Assembly: GCF_033441515.1 (NCBI RefSeq)
Contig: NZ_JAWQJT010000001.1
Location: 1,798,001-1,862,000 of the forward strand
Direction of reading: 5' to 3'
Length of the DNA: 64,000 bases
Origin: Amycolatopsis solani
GTDB taxonomy: Bacteria; Actinomycetota; Actinomycetes; Mycobacteriales; Pseudonocardiaceae
Shown here: positions 42,272 through 51,446 of the stretch, in pieces
Layout: each line of letters starts with the position of its first letter
How positions within the stretch are numbered: position 1 is the stretch's first letter
Program-made: the position numbers and the translations under genes
The notes under the pieces: model-generated
The model's database searches: none
What the model was told of the DNA's origin: nothing
The model's input: only the letters and a program-made list of their open reading frames with translations

Positions 42272-42978
42272 CCGCGGCGGCACTCGTCCTCGTCGCCGCG
42301 GCGCTGCTCAGCTGGCCGGACGACACGGCAGCGCGACGCTTCGGCCGACCTCGCCCCGAGCCCGCCAAGAAGTGGCCCCGCGCGGTAGGACCCATCGCGG
42401 CGGCGGTGGGCGGCGTATCGACGGCGGCGTTGATCGGCGGGATGGCCGGGATGACGCTGGGCGCGATCGTGACCGCCACCGGCTGGTGGGCCATCCGCCG
42501 CACCCGCCGTCCCCGCGCGCCGACGACGGACATCGCGACCAGGCTCAGGCTCGCGGGAACGCTCGACCTCCTGGCGGCCTGCCTGCGAGCAGGACAACCG
42601 GTTCCTTCCGCGCTCGACGCCGTCGCCGAGGCAGCGCCGACCGAAGCGAGCGAGGCACTCCGCTCGACCGCCGGCCTCCTGGCCCTCGGCTCCCGCCCGG
42701 AAGAGGCGTGGGAACCGGTGCGAACCACCCCCGGCCTGGCCGAACTGGCGGGCGCGGCCACCCGGACGTCCCGCTCCGGCGCGGCCTTCGCCACGGCGGC
42801 CGCCGACCTCGCCGGCCGCTTCCGCGACGAGCTGGCCACCGAAGCGGAGGAGCGCGCCGAACGGGCCGGGGTGGCGCTCGCCCTCCCGGTCGGCGTGTGC
42901 TTCCTGCCGGCGTTCTTCTGCCTGGGCGTGCTGCCGGTCGTCCTCGGCCTGGCCGAGCACCTCGGCCCGCTCTTCTGA
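42268..42978 (+). CDS. tadC: TadC-like type II secretion F-domain protein
   Basis: The 236-residue protein mirrors TadB: a short N-terminal membrane anchor, a cytoplasmic helical T2SSF domain with LAACLRAGQPVPSALDAVAEA (about residues 102-122) and a C-terminal hydrophobic FLPAFFCLGVLPVVLGLAEH. ATG 42268 overlaps the tadB stop (ATGA), so they are coupled and probably form a heterodimeric platform. It matches Rv3657c. Confidence 0.85.
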   Translation: MTAAALVLVAAALLSWPDDTAARRFGRPRPEPAKKWPRAVGPIAAAVGGVSTAALIGGMAGMTLGAIVTATGWWAIRRTRRPRAPTTDIATRLRLAGTLDLLAACLRAGQPVPSALDAVAEAAPTEASEALRSTAGLLALGSRPEEAWEPVRTTPGLAELAGAATRTSRSGAAFATAAADLAGRFRDELATEAEERAERAGVALALPVGVCFLPAFFCLGVLPVVLGLAEHLGPLF

Positions 42979-43002
42979 CCACCAGTACCGAAGGGAAGAC
43001 CC

Positions 43003-43182
43003 ATGCGCCTGTTCACCCGTCGCCGCCCCCGCTCGGACGAGGGCTCGACGACAGTCGAGTACGCGATCGTCACCGTGGCCGTCGCGGCGTTCGCCGCCGT
43101 CCTCTACTCACTGCTCACCGGAGACAAAGCGGTCTCGTGGCTGACGGACTTGATCATGAAGGCCTTGACGGTGCCGTCATGA
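43003..43182 (+). CDS. Flp-type prepilin (DUF4244)
   Basis: This 59-residue protein has a basic leader (MRLFTRRRPRSDEG), a prepilin-type processing site after Gly14 with Glu at +5 and Tyr at +6 (STTVEYAIV), and a hydrophobic helix (IVTVAVAAFAAVLYSLL) followed by a short C-terminus. It is the likely major pilin subunit exported by the Tad system. It matches Rv3656c in the same operon. It is too short to be found by a length cut-off of 60. Confidence 0.85.
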   Translation: MRLFTRRRPRSDEGSTTVEYAIVTVAVAAFAAVLYSLLTGDKAVSWLTDLIMKALTVPS

Positions 43183-43532
43183 CCCGCCGCGACGAAGGCG
43201 CGGTGACGGTCGAAGCCGCCCTCGGCTTGGCCGGCCTGACGGTGACAACAGTGCTTCTGGTAGCCGCCCTAACGGCCTTGACTGGCCAACTGCGCTGCAC
43301 GGACGCAGCCCGCGAAGCAGCGAGACTCCTCTCAAGAGGCCAGCCCGAACAAGCGGCAGCGGCCGTCCACCGGATCGCCCCGGCGGGCGCGAACCTCACG
43401 ATCGAGCACGCAGGCGACGCGATAACGGTGAAGGTGACAGCCCAACCACCCGGCGGCCTGCTCCCGTCAGTCCACCTGAACGCGACGGCCTACGCGGTGG
43501 CCGAGCCGGGCACAGGAACCGAAGATGGCTGA
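43179..43532 (+). CDS. TadE-like minor pilin
   Basis: The 117-residue protein has a short basic leader with a Gly-Ala-type processing region (RRDEGAVTVEAALGLAGL) and one transmembrane helix, then an extracytoplasmic domain of beta character. This is the TadE pattern, a pseudopilin associated with the Flp fibre. ATG 43179 overlaps the prepilin stop. It resembles Rv3655c. Confidence 0.75.
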   Translation: MTRRDEGAVTVEAALGLAGLTVTTVLLVAALTALTGQLRCTDAAREAARLLSRGQPEQAAAAVHRIAPAGANLTIEHAGDAITVKVTAQPPGGLLPSVHLNATAYAVAEPGTGTEDG

Positions 43533-43890
43533 CCCCCGGCCACCCGCGGACCGCGGAGCGGCCACCATCTGGACAGCACTGACGGTGGCGGCCCTGACGA
43601 GCGTGGCCACCCTGGGCATCTGGCTCGGAGCGGCCACGATCGCCCGCCACCGAGCCGAGACAGCGGCCGACCTGGGAGCGCTGGCAGCGGCCTCCCACGC
43701 TGCGGAAGGGCCGGTACAAGCCTGCGAACGCGCCAGGTGGGTAACCGACCGGATGGGAGTAAAGCTCCTGACGTGCCGCTGGCAACGCCTGGACGCCCTG
43801 ATCGAGGTCGAGTCACCAGCAGGCGGTTTCGCCGGCCTGCCCGGCCCATCAGCCCGAGCCCGCGCCGGCCCCACCGCCCAGCCCCCATGA
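43525..43890 (+). CDS. TadE/TadG-like secreted or membrane protein (Rv3654c-like)
   Basis: The 121-residue protein has a short N-terminus, RGAATIWTALTVAALTSVATLGIWLGAATIARHRAETAADLGALAAA, with one hydrophobic helix (about 14-35) followed by AETAADLGALAAA, typical of the TadG/Flp-associated group. It overlaps the previous gene by eight bases. In mycobacteria the corresponding products (Rv3654c and Rv3655c) are reported to be secreted. It ends the operon. The C-terminus is Pro/Ala-rich. Confidence 0.7.
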   Translation: MADPRPPADRGAATIWTALTVAALTSVATLGIWLGAATIARHRAETAADLGALAAASHAAEGPVQACERARWVTDRMGVKLLTCRWQRLDALIEVESPAGGFAGLPGPSARARAGPTAQPP

Positions 43891-44898
43891 CCCGCGCGCC
43901 GCCCACCACGGCAGCCCCCGCCATCCCCACGCCGCGGCGCGCAGCGGCCGGCACCACCCGCGCGCCCCGGCGTGACCGCCCGCTCACGCGGCATGCGTCG
44001 GAGCGCCGCAGCTGGCTGCCGGCGCGGGGCGCGGCAATGCTCGCCGACCACCCTGGCTGGCGTGTGGTGGCATCCGCCAGCTACCGGCGGCCGGCGGGCG
44101 TGCAGGGATGCCGGCCAGCCGCCCTGGCCGGCTTCGGTACTGGGAGCGCCGGGCCGCCGTGGCGGGCTGCTGCGGGCCGTCCGGTGAGGCCGGTTGCCAG
44201 CCATGCCGGCTGCCGTTGCGGCCGGTTGCAAGCCATGCCGACTGCCGTTGCGGCCAATCGGCCATCCCGCGCCTCGCCACGGGCCGCCGCTGCCGCTGCC
44301 CGCTCTGGCCGCCGCCAGGCGCCACCGTTCGGCACCGCCCGCCGCCGCTAGGTGGCACCGCCCGCTGTCGCTCGGCACCGGCACCGGCACCGCCACCGCC
44401 CGCCGCCGCTGTCGCTCGGCACCGGCACCGGCCGCCGGTGGCCAGTAGCCGGTCACCGGAGCCGATCGGTGGCGCCGGTAATCCTTGCCGTTCGTCCGCG
44501 CCGACCGGTCGGTATGCGGCGATAACCGGCACGCTCCCGAGACCCGGCGACGAGCGGCCCATCGTCACGGGCAGCGGTCGTCGGTGCACGGCGAGCGGTC
44601 GAACACCCCGCTCACCTGGGCCGAAGAGCTTCGTCACGGCTACCGCCCACCGGCGACAGCACCGGTCTGTCCTGGGGATTCGCACGACGAACGGTCCGTT
44701 CACGGTCGCCGTTCGCCGTCGATCCGTGCCTTCGGGTTCGGTCGGGCCGTAGAGATCACGGGGCGTTCATCGCCCCGTAACCACCGGTTGTCGCGTGGGG
44801 GTTCCGGGCAATGTGCAACTTGCCGTTAAGTGAGATGTGCGACACCACGGCAGGGTTTAGCGGGTCGCGGAGAACCGGAACCTAAGACAGGAAAGACA
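43891..44898. other. GC-rich gene-free region with tandem repeats
   Basis: No convincing gene is found in these 1008 bases, although long open frames exist on both strands because stop codons are rare at this GC content. Their predicted proteins are extreme in Arg, Pro and Ala and have no family likeness. The region holds a 32-bp tandem duplicate (44190-44253) and a 25-bp direct repeat (44363-44431). It may be a decayed gene or a regulatory spacer. Confidence 0.5.
44190..44253. repeat. 32-bp tandem duplicate
   Basis: Copies 44190-44221 and 44222-44253 start CCGGTTGC and share 30 of 32 bases, with differences C/A and G/A. A second repeat, CGCTGTCGCTCGGCACC followed by GGCACCGG, occurs at 44363-44387 and 44407-44431. 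Confidence 0.8.
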
Positions 44899-45516
44899 AT
44901 GTTGGACGCGAATTGGCCGGACAGCTGGCGAGGTGCCTTCCGCATCGAACTGCGGGCGGAGGCGATCGGACTCGCTTGGCGTGGCTGGCCGGTGCTCCCG
45001 GGCGTCAACCCCGCTCCGCTCACCGAGGCCGACGACCTCACCTGGCGCCGTCCGGTGCCGGCGAGTGACGCCTGGCGCGAGCAGATCGGGGCCCACGCCC
45101 ACGAGGTCGCCACCTGGTTCTCCGACCGCACCCACAGCCTGCTCGTCGCGACCGGCACCGTGCTCGACGCCATCGAGGTCGACGACGAACTCGGCAAGCG
45201 CGCCTGCCGCCTGCTCCGCGCCCTCGGTCACCCCGCGCCGATCATCGCGCTGCCGAACGGCCGCTGGCTCTTCCTGACCACCGTCGCCGACCGCTTGCCG
45301 GCCGAGCTGGCGTCCCGCGCCGCCATCAAGTGGCACGGCAAGGACAGCTACATCCCGCTGCCGCCGTCTCCGTTCCAGCACGGTGTCGTGCACTGGCGCG
45401 TCAAGCCCGAGGTGTGCGGCTGGCAGCTGCCGGACGCCGCCGAGGTGCACGACGTGCTCGTGCGTGCGCTGGCCGGTGCCGAAGCTCCGCAGCTGGTTCA
45501 GACCACCGCGGCCTGA
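44899..45516 (+). CDS. Prim-Pol-like (bifunctional primase/polymerase N-terminal) protein
   Basis: The 205-residue protein resembles the N-terminal domain of bifunctional DNA primase/polymerases: AIGLAWRGWPVLPGVNPAPL (about residues 23-42), WFSDRTHSLLVATGTVLDAIEVDDELGKRAC (about 74-104), and IIALPNGRWLFLTTV. The acidic DxxxxDD region lacks the canonical DxD spacing, so catalysis is uncertain. Family members of this size are common in streptomycetes and relatives, with unknown roles. AGGAAAG lies six to seven bases before ATG 44899. Confidence 0.6.
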   Translation: MLDANWPDSWRGAFRIELRAEAIGLAWRGWPVLPGVNPAPLTEADDLTWRRPVPASDAWREQIGAHAHEVATWFSDRTHSLLVATGTVLDAIEVDDELGKRACRLLRALGHPAPIIALPNGRWLFLTTVADRLPAELASRAAIKWHGKDSYIPLPPSPFQHGVVHWRVKPEVCGWQLPDAAEVHDVLVRALAGAEAPQLVQTTAA

Positions 45517-45533
45517 ACCACCCGAACCACCGC

Positions 45534-45560
45534 CCTCGGCCGGTCCCAGCCCGGCCGAGG
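45534..45560 (+). terminator. Terminator after Prim-Pol-like gene
   Basis: CCTCGGCCGG (45534-45543) pairs with CCGGCCGAGG (45551-45560) around a 7-nt loop, 17 bp after the stop codon. It also lies before the end of the convergent helicase gene and may serve both. Confidence 0.65.
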
Positions 45561-45600
45561 CGGAGCAGGACACAACTCCATGAACCACCAAGTGGCCGTT

Positions 45601-48051
45601 CTAGCTCCCGTGTTGACGCAACGCCCCGAGCACGGTTTCCAGAACGGCCACCGCACCCGCCTTGTCCAGCGGATCGTTGCCGTTCCCGCACTTCGGCGAC
45701 TGGACGCAGGACGGGCATCCCGTCGGGCACTCGCAGGAGACGATCGCCTCCCGCGTTGCGGCCAGCCACGGGACAATCGCGGCATAACCGCGTTCGGCAA
45801 ATCCCGCACCCCCGGGATGGCCGTCATGCACGAACACCGTCGCCTCCCCGGTGTCTTCGTGCCACGCGGTACTCACCCCGCCGATGTCCCAGCGGTCGCA
45901 CGTAGCGAACAGCGGTAGCAGGCCGATCGCCGCGTGCTCGGCGGCATGCAGGGCACCGGGGACCAGTGCCGGAACCAATCCGGCACCCCCCGGTGTCCTG
46001 CCACCCTCGTGAGCGGGCCCCCGACCGCTCGCCAGGGTTTCCTCCCCGGTCCCCACCGGCCCCGCAGATTCGGTCCCCACCCGATGGCCCCCGGTCCCCG
46101 CCTCGCCATCGACAGCAGAACCGCCGAGCAACTCGGCGGAAACGGTGTACCAGACCGCCCGCGTGCGCAGGCTCTGCTCCGGCAGGTCGAGCGGCGTGTG
46201 GTCCAGCACCTCCCCGGACGGCCGGCGTCGCAGGTACCCGACGACCTGCGACGTCACGGCCACCTCGCCGAGGCAGACGCTCACCCCGCCGAAGTCCTGC
46301 TTCTCCTGGGTGCTCAGCACCGAGATGTCCACGATCTCGCGCGGTGTCGTCGTCCAGTCCGGATTCTCCGCGTGCACCAGCGCCAGCCCGGTCTCCAGGT
46401 CGAGCTCGTCGACGACGTATGACGAACCCTGGTGCAGGTACACCGCGCCGGGGTGGACGGCGAAGCACGCCGAGCCCGGGTCGACCGTACCCAGCATCCG
46501 GCCGGAGTCCGATTCGACGACGGCGATCTGCTCGCCGCCCGTGCCGCGGATCCCGACCTCGGCGTGCGGCCGGTCCCGCGACGTCCAGTACCAGCCGCTC
46601 GACCGGCGCCGCAGCAGCTTCTGCTCCGCCAGTTCGGTCAGCACTTCGCGCGCCGCCTCGCCGCCGAACACCTCCAGCTCGGCCAGCGTCAGCGGCAACT
46701 CGGCCACGGCGCACGCGAGCTGCGGCGCCAGCACGTACGGGTTCGCCGGATCCAGCACCGCCGTCTCCACCGGCCGCTCGAGCAGCGCCGCCGGGTGGTG
46801 CACCAGGTAGGTGTCGAGCGGGTCGTCCCGCGCGACGAACACGACCAGCGCGGAATCGCCGGACCGGCCCGCGCGCCCGGCCTGCTGCCAGAACGACGCG
46901 AGCGTGCCCGGGTAGCCGGCCAGCACGACCGCGTCCAGCCCGGCGATGTCGACGCCCAGCTCCAACGCGTTCGTCGTCGCGACACCCAGCAACCGCCCCG
47001 ACAGCAACGCCGCTTCGAGGGCGCGACGCTCCTCGGGAAGATAGCCGGACCGGTACGCCGCAACGGTTTCCGCCAACGCCGGGTCCACTTCGGACAGTAT
47101 GCGACGCGCACCCAGCGCGGCCAGCTCCGCACCGCGCCGCGACCGGATGAACGCCAGCGACCGCGCCCCTTCGACGACGAGATCGGCGAGGATCCGCGAC
47201 GTCTCGGCGCCGGCCGAACGCCGGACCGGCGCGCCGTTCTCCCCGGTCAATTCCTCCAGCAGCGGCGGTTCCCACAACACGACCGTGCGGGCTCCCCGCG
47301 GAGAGGCGTCGTCCGTCACGGCGACGCAAGGCACCCCCGTCAGCCGCGAAGCGAACGAAGCAGGCGAAGCCGTTGTCGCCGACGCGAGCACGAACACCGG
47401 CGAAGCGCCGTAGTGCTCGGCCACCCGCCGCAGCCGGCGCAGCAGCAAGGCGACGTGCGAGCCGAACACCCCGCGGTAGCTGTGGCACTCGTCGACCACC
47501 ACGCAGCTGAGCCGCCGGAAGAACGACGCCCACCGCCCGTGCGCCGAGAGGATCCCGCGGTGCAGCATGTCCGGATTCGTGAACACCCAGTTCGCGTGCG
47601 CACGCACCCAGTCGCGCTCCGCCATCGGGGTGTCGCCGTCGAACGACGCCGCGCGCACGCCCGGGACGTCCAAAGAGGACACCGACCGCAGCTGGTCCGC
47701 GCCCAGCGCCTTGGTCGGCGACAGGTACAGCGCGTTCGCCTTCTCGCCCGCGGCCAGCCGCGACAGTACCGGCAGCTGGTACGCCAGCGACTTGCCCGAC
47801 GCCGTGCCGGTCGAAATCACGACGTGACGACCCTCGTACGCGTGCGAAGCCGCCTCGGCCTGATGCGCCCAAGGAGCCGAAACGCCGCAGTTACTCAGCG
47901 CAGCGACGACCGCCGGATCGGCCCACGGCGGCCACTCTGCGTAACCCGCCGCGCGACCCGGGAGGTCCGCTACGTGCGTGACCGGGTTCTCGCGCGAAGG
48001 GATGCCGGCGGTCACCCGCCCCAGCAGCCGCCGCCCTCTCGAGTCCTCCAC
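45601..48051 (-). CDS. MrfA/Hrq1-type DEAD/DEAH-box DNA helicase
   Basis: The 816-residue protein has helicase motifs I STGTASGKSLAYQLPVL (about 78-95), II VVDECHSYRG, III ASATT, and V/VI NALELGVDIAGLDAVVLAGYPGTLASFWQQAGRAGRSG, with an intervening unique domain. The C-terminus (DUF1998 type) has a four-Cys cluster CECPTGCPSCVQSPKC. This matches the MrfA/Hrq1 family involved in repair of DNA damage such as mitomycin adducts. It corresponds to Rv3649. The start GTG 48051 has no clear Shine-Dalgarno and may be one of several. It is convergent with the Prim-Pol-like gene. Confidence 0.85.
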   Translation of the reverse strand: MEDSRGRRLLGRVTAGIPSRENPVTHVADLPGRAAGYAEWPPWADPAVVAALSNCGVSAPWAHQAEAASHAYEGRHVVISTGTASGKSLAYQLPVLSRLAAGEKANALYLSPTKALGADQLRSVSSLDVPGVRAASFDGDTPMAERDWVRAHANWVFTNPDMLHRGILSAHGRWASFFRRLSCVVVDECHSYRGVFGSHVALLLRRLRRVAEHYGASPVFVLASATTASPASFASRLTGVPCVAVTDDASPRGARTVVLWEPPLLEELTGENGAPVRRSAGAETSRILADLVVEGARSLAFIRSRRGAELAALGARRILSEVDPALAETVAAYRSGYLPEERRALEAALLSGRLLGVATTNALELGVDIAGLDAVVLAGYPGTLASFWQQAGRAGRSGDSALVVFVARDDPLDTYLVHHPAALLERPVETAVLDPANPYVLAPQLACAVAELPLTLAELEVFGGEAAREVLTELAEQKLLRRRSSGWYWTSRDRPHAEVGIRGTGGEQIAVVESDSGRMLGTVDPGSACFAVHPGAVYLHQGSSYVVDELDLETGLALVHAENPDWTTTPREIVDISVLSTQEKQDFGGVSVCLGEVAVTSQVVGYLRRRPSGEVLDHTPLDLPEQSLRTRAVWYTVSAELLGGSAVDGEAGTGGHRVGTESAGPVGTGEETLASGRGPAHEGGRTPGGAGLVPALVPGALHAAEHAAIGLLPLFATCDRWDIGGVSTAWHEDTGEATVFVHDGHPGGAGFAERGYAAIVPWLAATREAIVSCECPTGCPSCVQSPKCGNGNDPLDKAGAVAVLETVLGALRQHGS

Positions 48052-48364
48052 CAGCTGAGCTTGGCACAGGGGTACGACAGTTCTCGCATCCCCAACTGCG
48101 CCAACGGATCGGCGGAAGGGTGATCGATCAAGTGAGGAGGCTCACAAGGTAACGGAATGTGCCGTCACCGGGACGGCGTGAAGACGCTGGTTGCGATACC
48201 AATACACTCCCGCAATCCACACCCTCTGTGGTGAGCGTCATGTGAGACGTGCATTGCGTCCCGGCTAGCGTGTCGCTCGGTACAGGGTCCATGCCAGCGT
48301 CGGCCGTGTCGAACCCTCGGCTTGCCGTCGACGCTGGCGATCGGCGACGTCTCCTGGAGGACGA
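48052..48364. other. Divergent promoter region of helicase and hppA
   Basis: These 313 bases lie between the divergently transcribed helicase and pyrophosphatase genes and contain no gene. A TAGCGT at 48266-48271 is a possible -10 for hppA with a leader of about 90 nt. An ORF of 68 codons on the minus strand (48165-48371) is judged spurious. The cspA gene that occurs near this point in mycobacteria is absent. Confidence 0.45.
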
Positions 48365-50659
48365 ATGTCACGGCAATTCCTCGCGGAGGGCGCGAACATC
48401 ACGCTCTCCGGAGGTGGCTACACGATTGTCGGTGTAGTCGCCGTGGTCGCGCTTGCCGCACTCGTCATCGGCTACGTCCTGCTCAAGGAGGTGCTGGCCG
48501 CAGGCCAGGGCACCGCCAAGATGCAGGACATCGCCAAGGCGGTGCAAGAAGGCGCGGCCGCATACCTGAAGCGCCAGCGGAACACCCTCGCCATCTTCGG
48601 CGTGATCGTGTTCCTCTTGCTCTTCGCACTTCCCGCCGACGACTGGAACGAGAAGATCGGCCGCTCGATCTTCTTCCTGGTCGGTGCGGCGTTCTCGTTC
48701 GCGATCGGCTACCTCGGCATGTGGCTGGCCACGCAGGCGAACCTGCGCGTGGCCGCCGCGTCGCGCGAGGAAGGCGGCCGCGAGACGGCCATGCGCGTCG
48801 CGTTCCGCACCGGTGGCGTCGTCGGCATGATCACCGTCGGCCTCGGCCTGTTCGGTGCCGCGGTCGTCGTGCTCGTCTACACCGGCCAGGCGCCGAAGGT
48901 GCTCGAAGGCTTCGGCTTCGGTGCCGCCCTGATCGCGATGTTCATGCGTGTCGGCGGCGGTATCTTCACCAAGGCCGCGGACGTCGGCGCGGACCTGGTC
49001 GGCAAGGTCGAGCAGGGCATCCCGGAGGACGACCCGCGCAACGCCGCCACCATCGCGGACAACGTGGGTGACAACGTCGGCGACTGCGCCGGCATGGCCG
49101 CGGACCTCTTCGAGTCCTACGCCGTCATGCTGGTCGCCGCCCTGATCCTGGGCAGCACCGCCTTCGGCGTGCACGGCCTGATCTTCCCGCTCATCGTGCC
49201 GGCCATCGGTGTCATCACCGCGGTCATCGGTGTCTACATCACCAAGGCGCGCCCGGGCGAGGGTGGTCTGGTCACGATCAACCGCTCGTTCTACATCTCC
49301 GCGGTGATCTCCGCCGTCCTGTCGGCGATCGCGGCGTTCGTGTACCTGCCGAGCAGCTTCTCCGACTTCGGCGCGGGCTACGAGAACTCGGGCAACCCGG
49401 CGGTCATCGCGACCATCGCGGTGATCATCGGCATCGTGCTGGCCGCGGTCATCCTGAAGCTGACCGGCTACTACACCGGCACCGAGTACAAGCCGGTCAA
49501 GGACGTCGGCCAGACGTCGGAAACCGGTGCGGCGACGGTCATCCTGTCCGGTATCTCGATCGGCTTCGAGTCCGCCGTCTACACCGCGCTCGTCATCGGC
49601 GCGGCGGTCTTCGGCGCGTACCTGCTCGGTGGCGGCGTCGCGCTGTTCGCCGTCGCGCTGGCCGGTACCGGCCTGCTGACCACCGTCGGCGTCATCGTCG
49701 CGATGGACACCTTCGGCCCGGTTTCGGACAACGCGCAGGGCATCGCCGAGATGTCGGGCGACGTCGACGAGAAGGCCGCGCAGATCCTCACGGAGCTGGA
49801 CGCGGTGGGCAACACCACCAAGGCCATCACCAAGGGCATCGCGATCGCGACGGCCGTCCTCGCGGCGACCGCGCTCTTCGGCTCCTACTCGGACGCGATC
49901 ACGAAGACGCTCGCGGGCATGGGCAACGGCGTGGTCACCGGCCTCGATGCGGCCAAGTCGTTCGTCAACGAGGTCGTCAGCCCGAACACGCTGGTCGGCG
50001 TGATCATCGGTGCGGCCGTCGTGTTCATGTTCTCGGGTCTCGCCGTCAACGCGGTTTCCCGCGCGGCCGGCGCGGTGGTCTACGAAGTCCGCCGCCAGTT
50101 CCGCGACATCCCGGGCATCATGGAGGGCACCACCCGCCCCGAGTACGGCAAGGTCGTCGACATCGTCACGCGCGACTCGCTGCGTGAGCTGACGACGCCG
50201 GGTCTGCTGGCGGTCTTCGCCCCGATCGCGGTCGGCTTCGGCCTCGGCACCGGCGCGCTCGCCGGTTACCTGGCCGGCGCGATCGCCTGCGGCACCCTGA
50301 TGGCGATCTTCCTCGCCAACTCCGGTGGCGCGTGGGACAACGCGAAGAAGCTGGTCGAGGACGGCAACCACGGTGGCAAGGGCTCGTCCGCGCACGAGGC
50401 CACCATCATCGGTGACACCGTGGGTGACCCGTTCAAGGACACCGCCGGCCCGGCGATCAACCCGCTGATCAAGGTGATGAACCTGGTCTCGGTGCTGATC
50501 GCGCCCGCCGTCGTGCAGTTCTCGATCGGCCCGGACCAGAACACCGCGGTGCGGATCATCATCTCGCTCGTCGCGGTCGCCGTGATCGTGGCGGCGATCG
50601 TGGTCTCGAAGCGCCGGGGGACGGTCCTGTCCGACACCCCGACGGAGATCAAGGCCTGA
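48365..50659 (+). CDS. hppA: Membrane-bound proton-translocating pyrophosphatase
   Basis: The 764-residue protein has about 16 transmembrane segments and all core motifs: the DVGADLVGKVEQGIPEDDPRN catalytic loop (about residues 208-228), VGDNVGDCAGMAADLFESYA and DNAQGIAEMSG. The residue in GNTTKAITKG is Lys (about residue 486), which is the mark of K+-independent enzymes, so potassium is probably not needed. It pumps protons while hydrolysing pyrophosphate. GGAG precedes ATG 48365. A perfect 17-bp terminator follows. Confidence 0.95.
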   Translation: MSRQFLAEGANITLSGGGYTIVGVVAVVALAALVIGYVLLKEVLAAGQGTAKMQDIAKAVQEGAAAYLKRQRNTLAIFGVIVFLLLFALPADDWNEKIGRSIFFLVGAAFSFAIGYLGMWLATQANLRVAAASREEGGRETAMRVAFRTGGVVGMITVGLGLFGAAVVVLVYTGQAPKVLEGFGFGAALIAMFMRVGGGIFTKAADVGADLVGKVEQGIPEDDPRNAATIADNVGDNVGDCAGMAADLFESYAVMLVAALILGSTAFGVHGLIFPLIVPAIGVITAVIGVYITKARPGEGGLVTINRSFYISAVISAVLSAIAAFVYLPSSFSDFGAGYENSGNPAVIATIAVIIGIVLAAVILKLTGYYTGTEYKPVKDVGQTSETGAATVILSGISIGFESAVYTALVIGAAVFGAYLLGGGVALFAVALAGTGLLTTVGVIVAMDTFGPVSDNAQGIAEMSGDVDEKAAQILTELDAVGNTTKAITKGIAIATAVLAATALFGSYSDAITKTLAGMGNGVVTGLDAAKSFVNEVVSPNTLVGVIIGAAVVFMFSGLAVNAVSRAAGAVVYEVRRQFRDIPGIMEGTTRPEYGKVVDIVTRDSLRELTTPGLLAVFAPIAVGFGLGTGALAGYLAGAIACGTLMAIFLANSGGAWDNAKKLVEDGNHGGKGSSAHEATIIGDTVGDPFKDTAGPAINPLIKVMNLVSVLIAPAVVQFSIGPDQNTAVRIIISLVAVAVIVAAIVVSKRRGTVLSDTPTEIKA

Positions 50660-50669
50660 CGCACACCGT

Positions 50670-50709
50670 CCCCGGGCCCGGCACGCAGCGTCGCGTGCCG
50701 GGCCCGGGG
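50670..50709 (+). terminator. hppA terminator
   Basis: CCCCGGGCCCGGCACGC (50670-50686) and GCGTGCCGGGCCCGGGG (50693-50709) form a 17-bp perfect stem with a 6-nt loop, 10 bp after the stop codon. There is no T run. Confidence 0.7.
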
Positions 50710-50807
50710 CGTGTCGGGACATCCCACACAGGCACGGCGACTTGCGAAGCGGTGCCGAGTCGGTACCGTCGGCCCTTCCGGGACGTCGTCGAGCAGGAGG
50801 TGCACAG

Positions 50808-51395
50808 GTGCGGCCGCGGTCAACCGTTTTCGCCGCCCTGACCGCAACGATCACGATCGGCCTCGCCGGGTGCGGGCAATCCGCCACGCAGTCCCCGGCG
50901 CGGGACCAGGGTCTGTCGGTGACGACCGTGGTGCCGCAGGCCGATCCGGCGGCGAGATGGGCGGACGGCTACTGCGGCGCGGTGACCCACCTGGTCCGCG
51001 CGCTGGCGGAGTTGCCGACCGTCGACCCGAGCACGCCGCAGCAGGCTTCCCTGACGTCCAGCGACCTGCTGTCCTCGGTGGTCGGCGGGCTGGACCAGAG
51101 TCTCGCCGGGCTGAACGCGCTCGGCGCCCCACCGGTGCCGTCGGCGGACGGCGGCCGCGCGGACGTCATCGGGCAGTTCACCGAGATCCGCGAACAGGCC
51201 GAGAAGGCGCGTCAGCGCATCGACGCCGTCCGCGGCGACGCGACGGCCACGAAGGCCGCTCTCGGCGAGGCCAGGGCGACGCTCGACCGCATCGACGCGC
51301 TCGACTACCTCAAGGGCCTCAAGGGTGTTCCGGCCCTGGCGGCGGCGGAGCTGCGCGCCCCGGCCTGCCAGCAGCTGGATCAACCGCCTGGCTGA
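50808..51395 (+). CDS. Lipoprotein of unknown function
   Basis: The 195-residue protein has a signal peptide with a lipobox: STVFAALTATITIGLAGCG, with LAGC at residues about 19-22, so Cys should be lipid-modified and the protein anchored to the outer face of the membrane. The mature domain is helical, with a Thr/Pro-rich linker, and no catalytic motif is visible. GGAGG precedes GTG 50808 by seven bases. It probably is a separate transcriptional unit, ending before the SOS-like box. Confidence 0.75.
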   Translation: MRPRSTVFAALTATITIGLAGCGQSATQSPARDQGLSVTTVVPQADPAARWADGYCGAVTHLVRALAELPTVDPSTPQQASLTSSDLLSSVVGGLDQSLAGLNALGAPPVPSADGGRADVIGQFTEIREQAEKARQRIDAVRGDATATKAALGEARATLDRIDALDYLKGLKGVPALAAAELRAPACQQLDQPPG

Positions 51396-51420
51396 AGATC
51401 GCGTCGAGTACTGCCGCGAA

Positions 51421-51446
51421 TCGAACTTGTGTTCTAGTATGGCGCG
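51421..51446 (+). promoter_or_regulatory. SOS-like box overlapping a -10 region
   Basis: TCGAAC-TTGT-GTTCTA (51421-51436) matches 15 of the 16 positions of the mycobacterial LexA box (TCGAAC-N4-GTTCGA; one mismatch at G). It overlaps TAGTAT (51435-51440), which is six bases from GTG 51447, so LexA binding would block the promoter. Confidence 0.6.

Noticed and set aside
43984..44703. Long frames on both strands in the repeat region
   Set aside because: Composition is Arg/Pro/Ala biased, the frames run through tandem repeats and no homologous family is recognisable.
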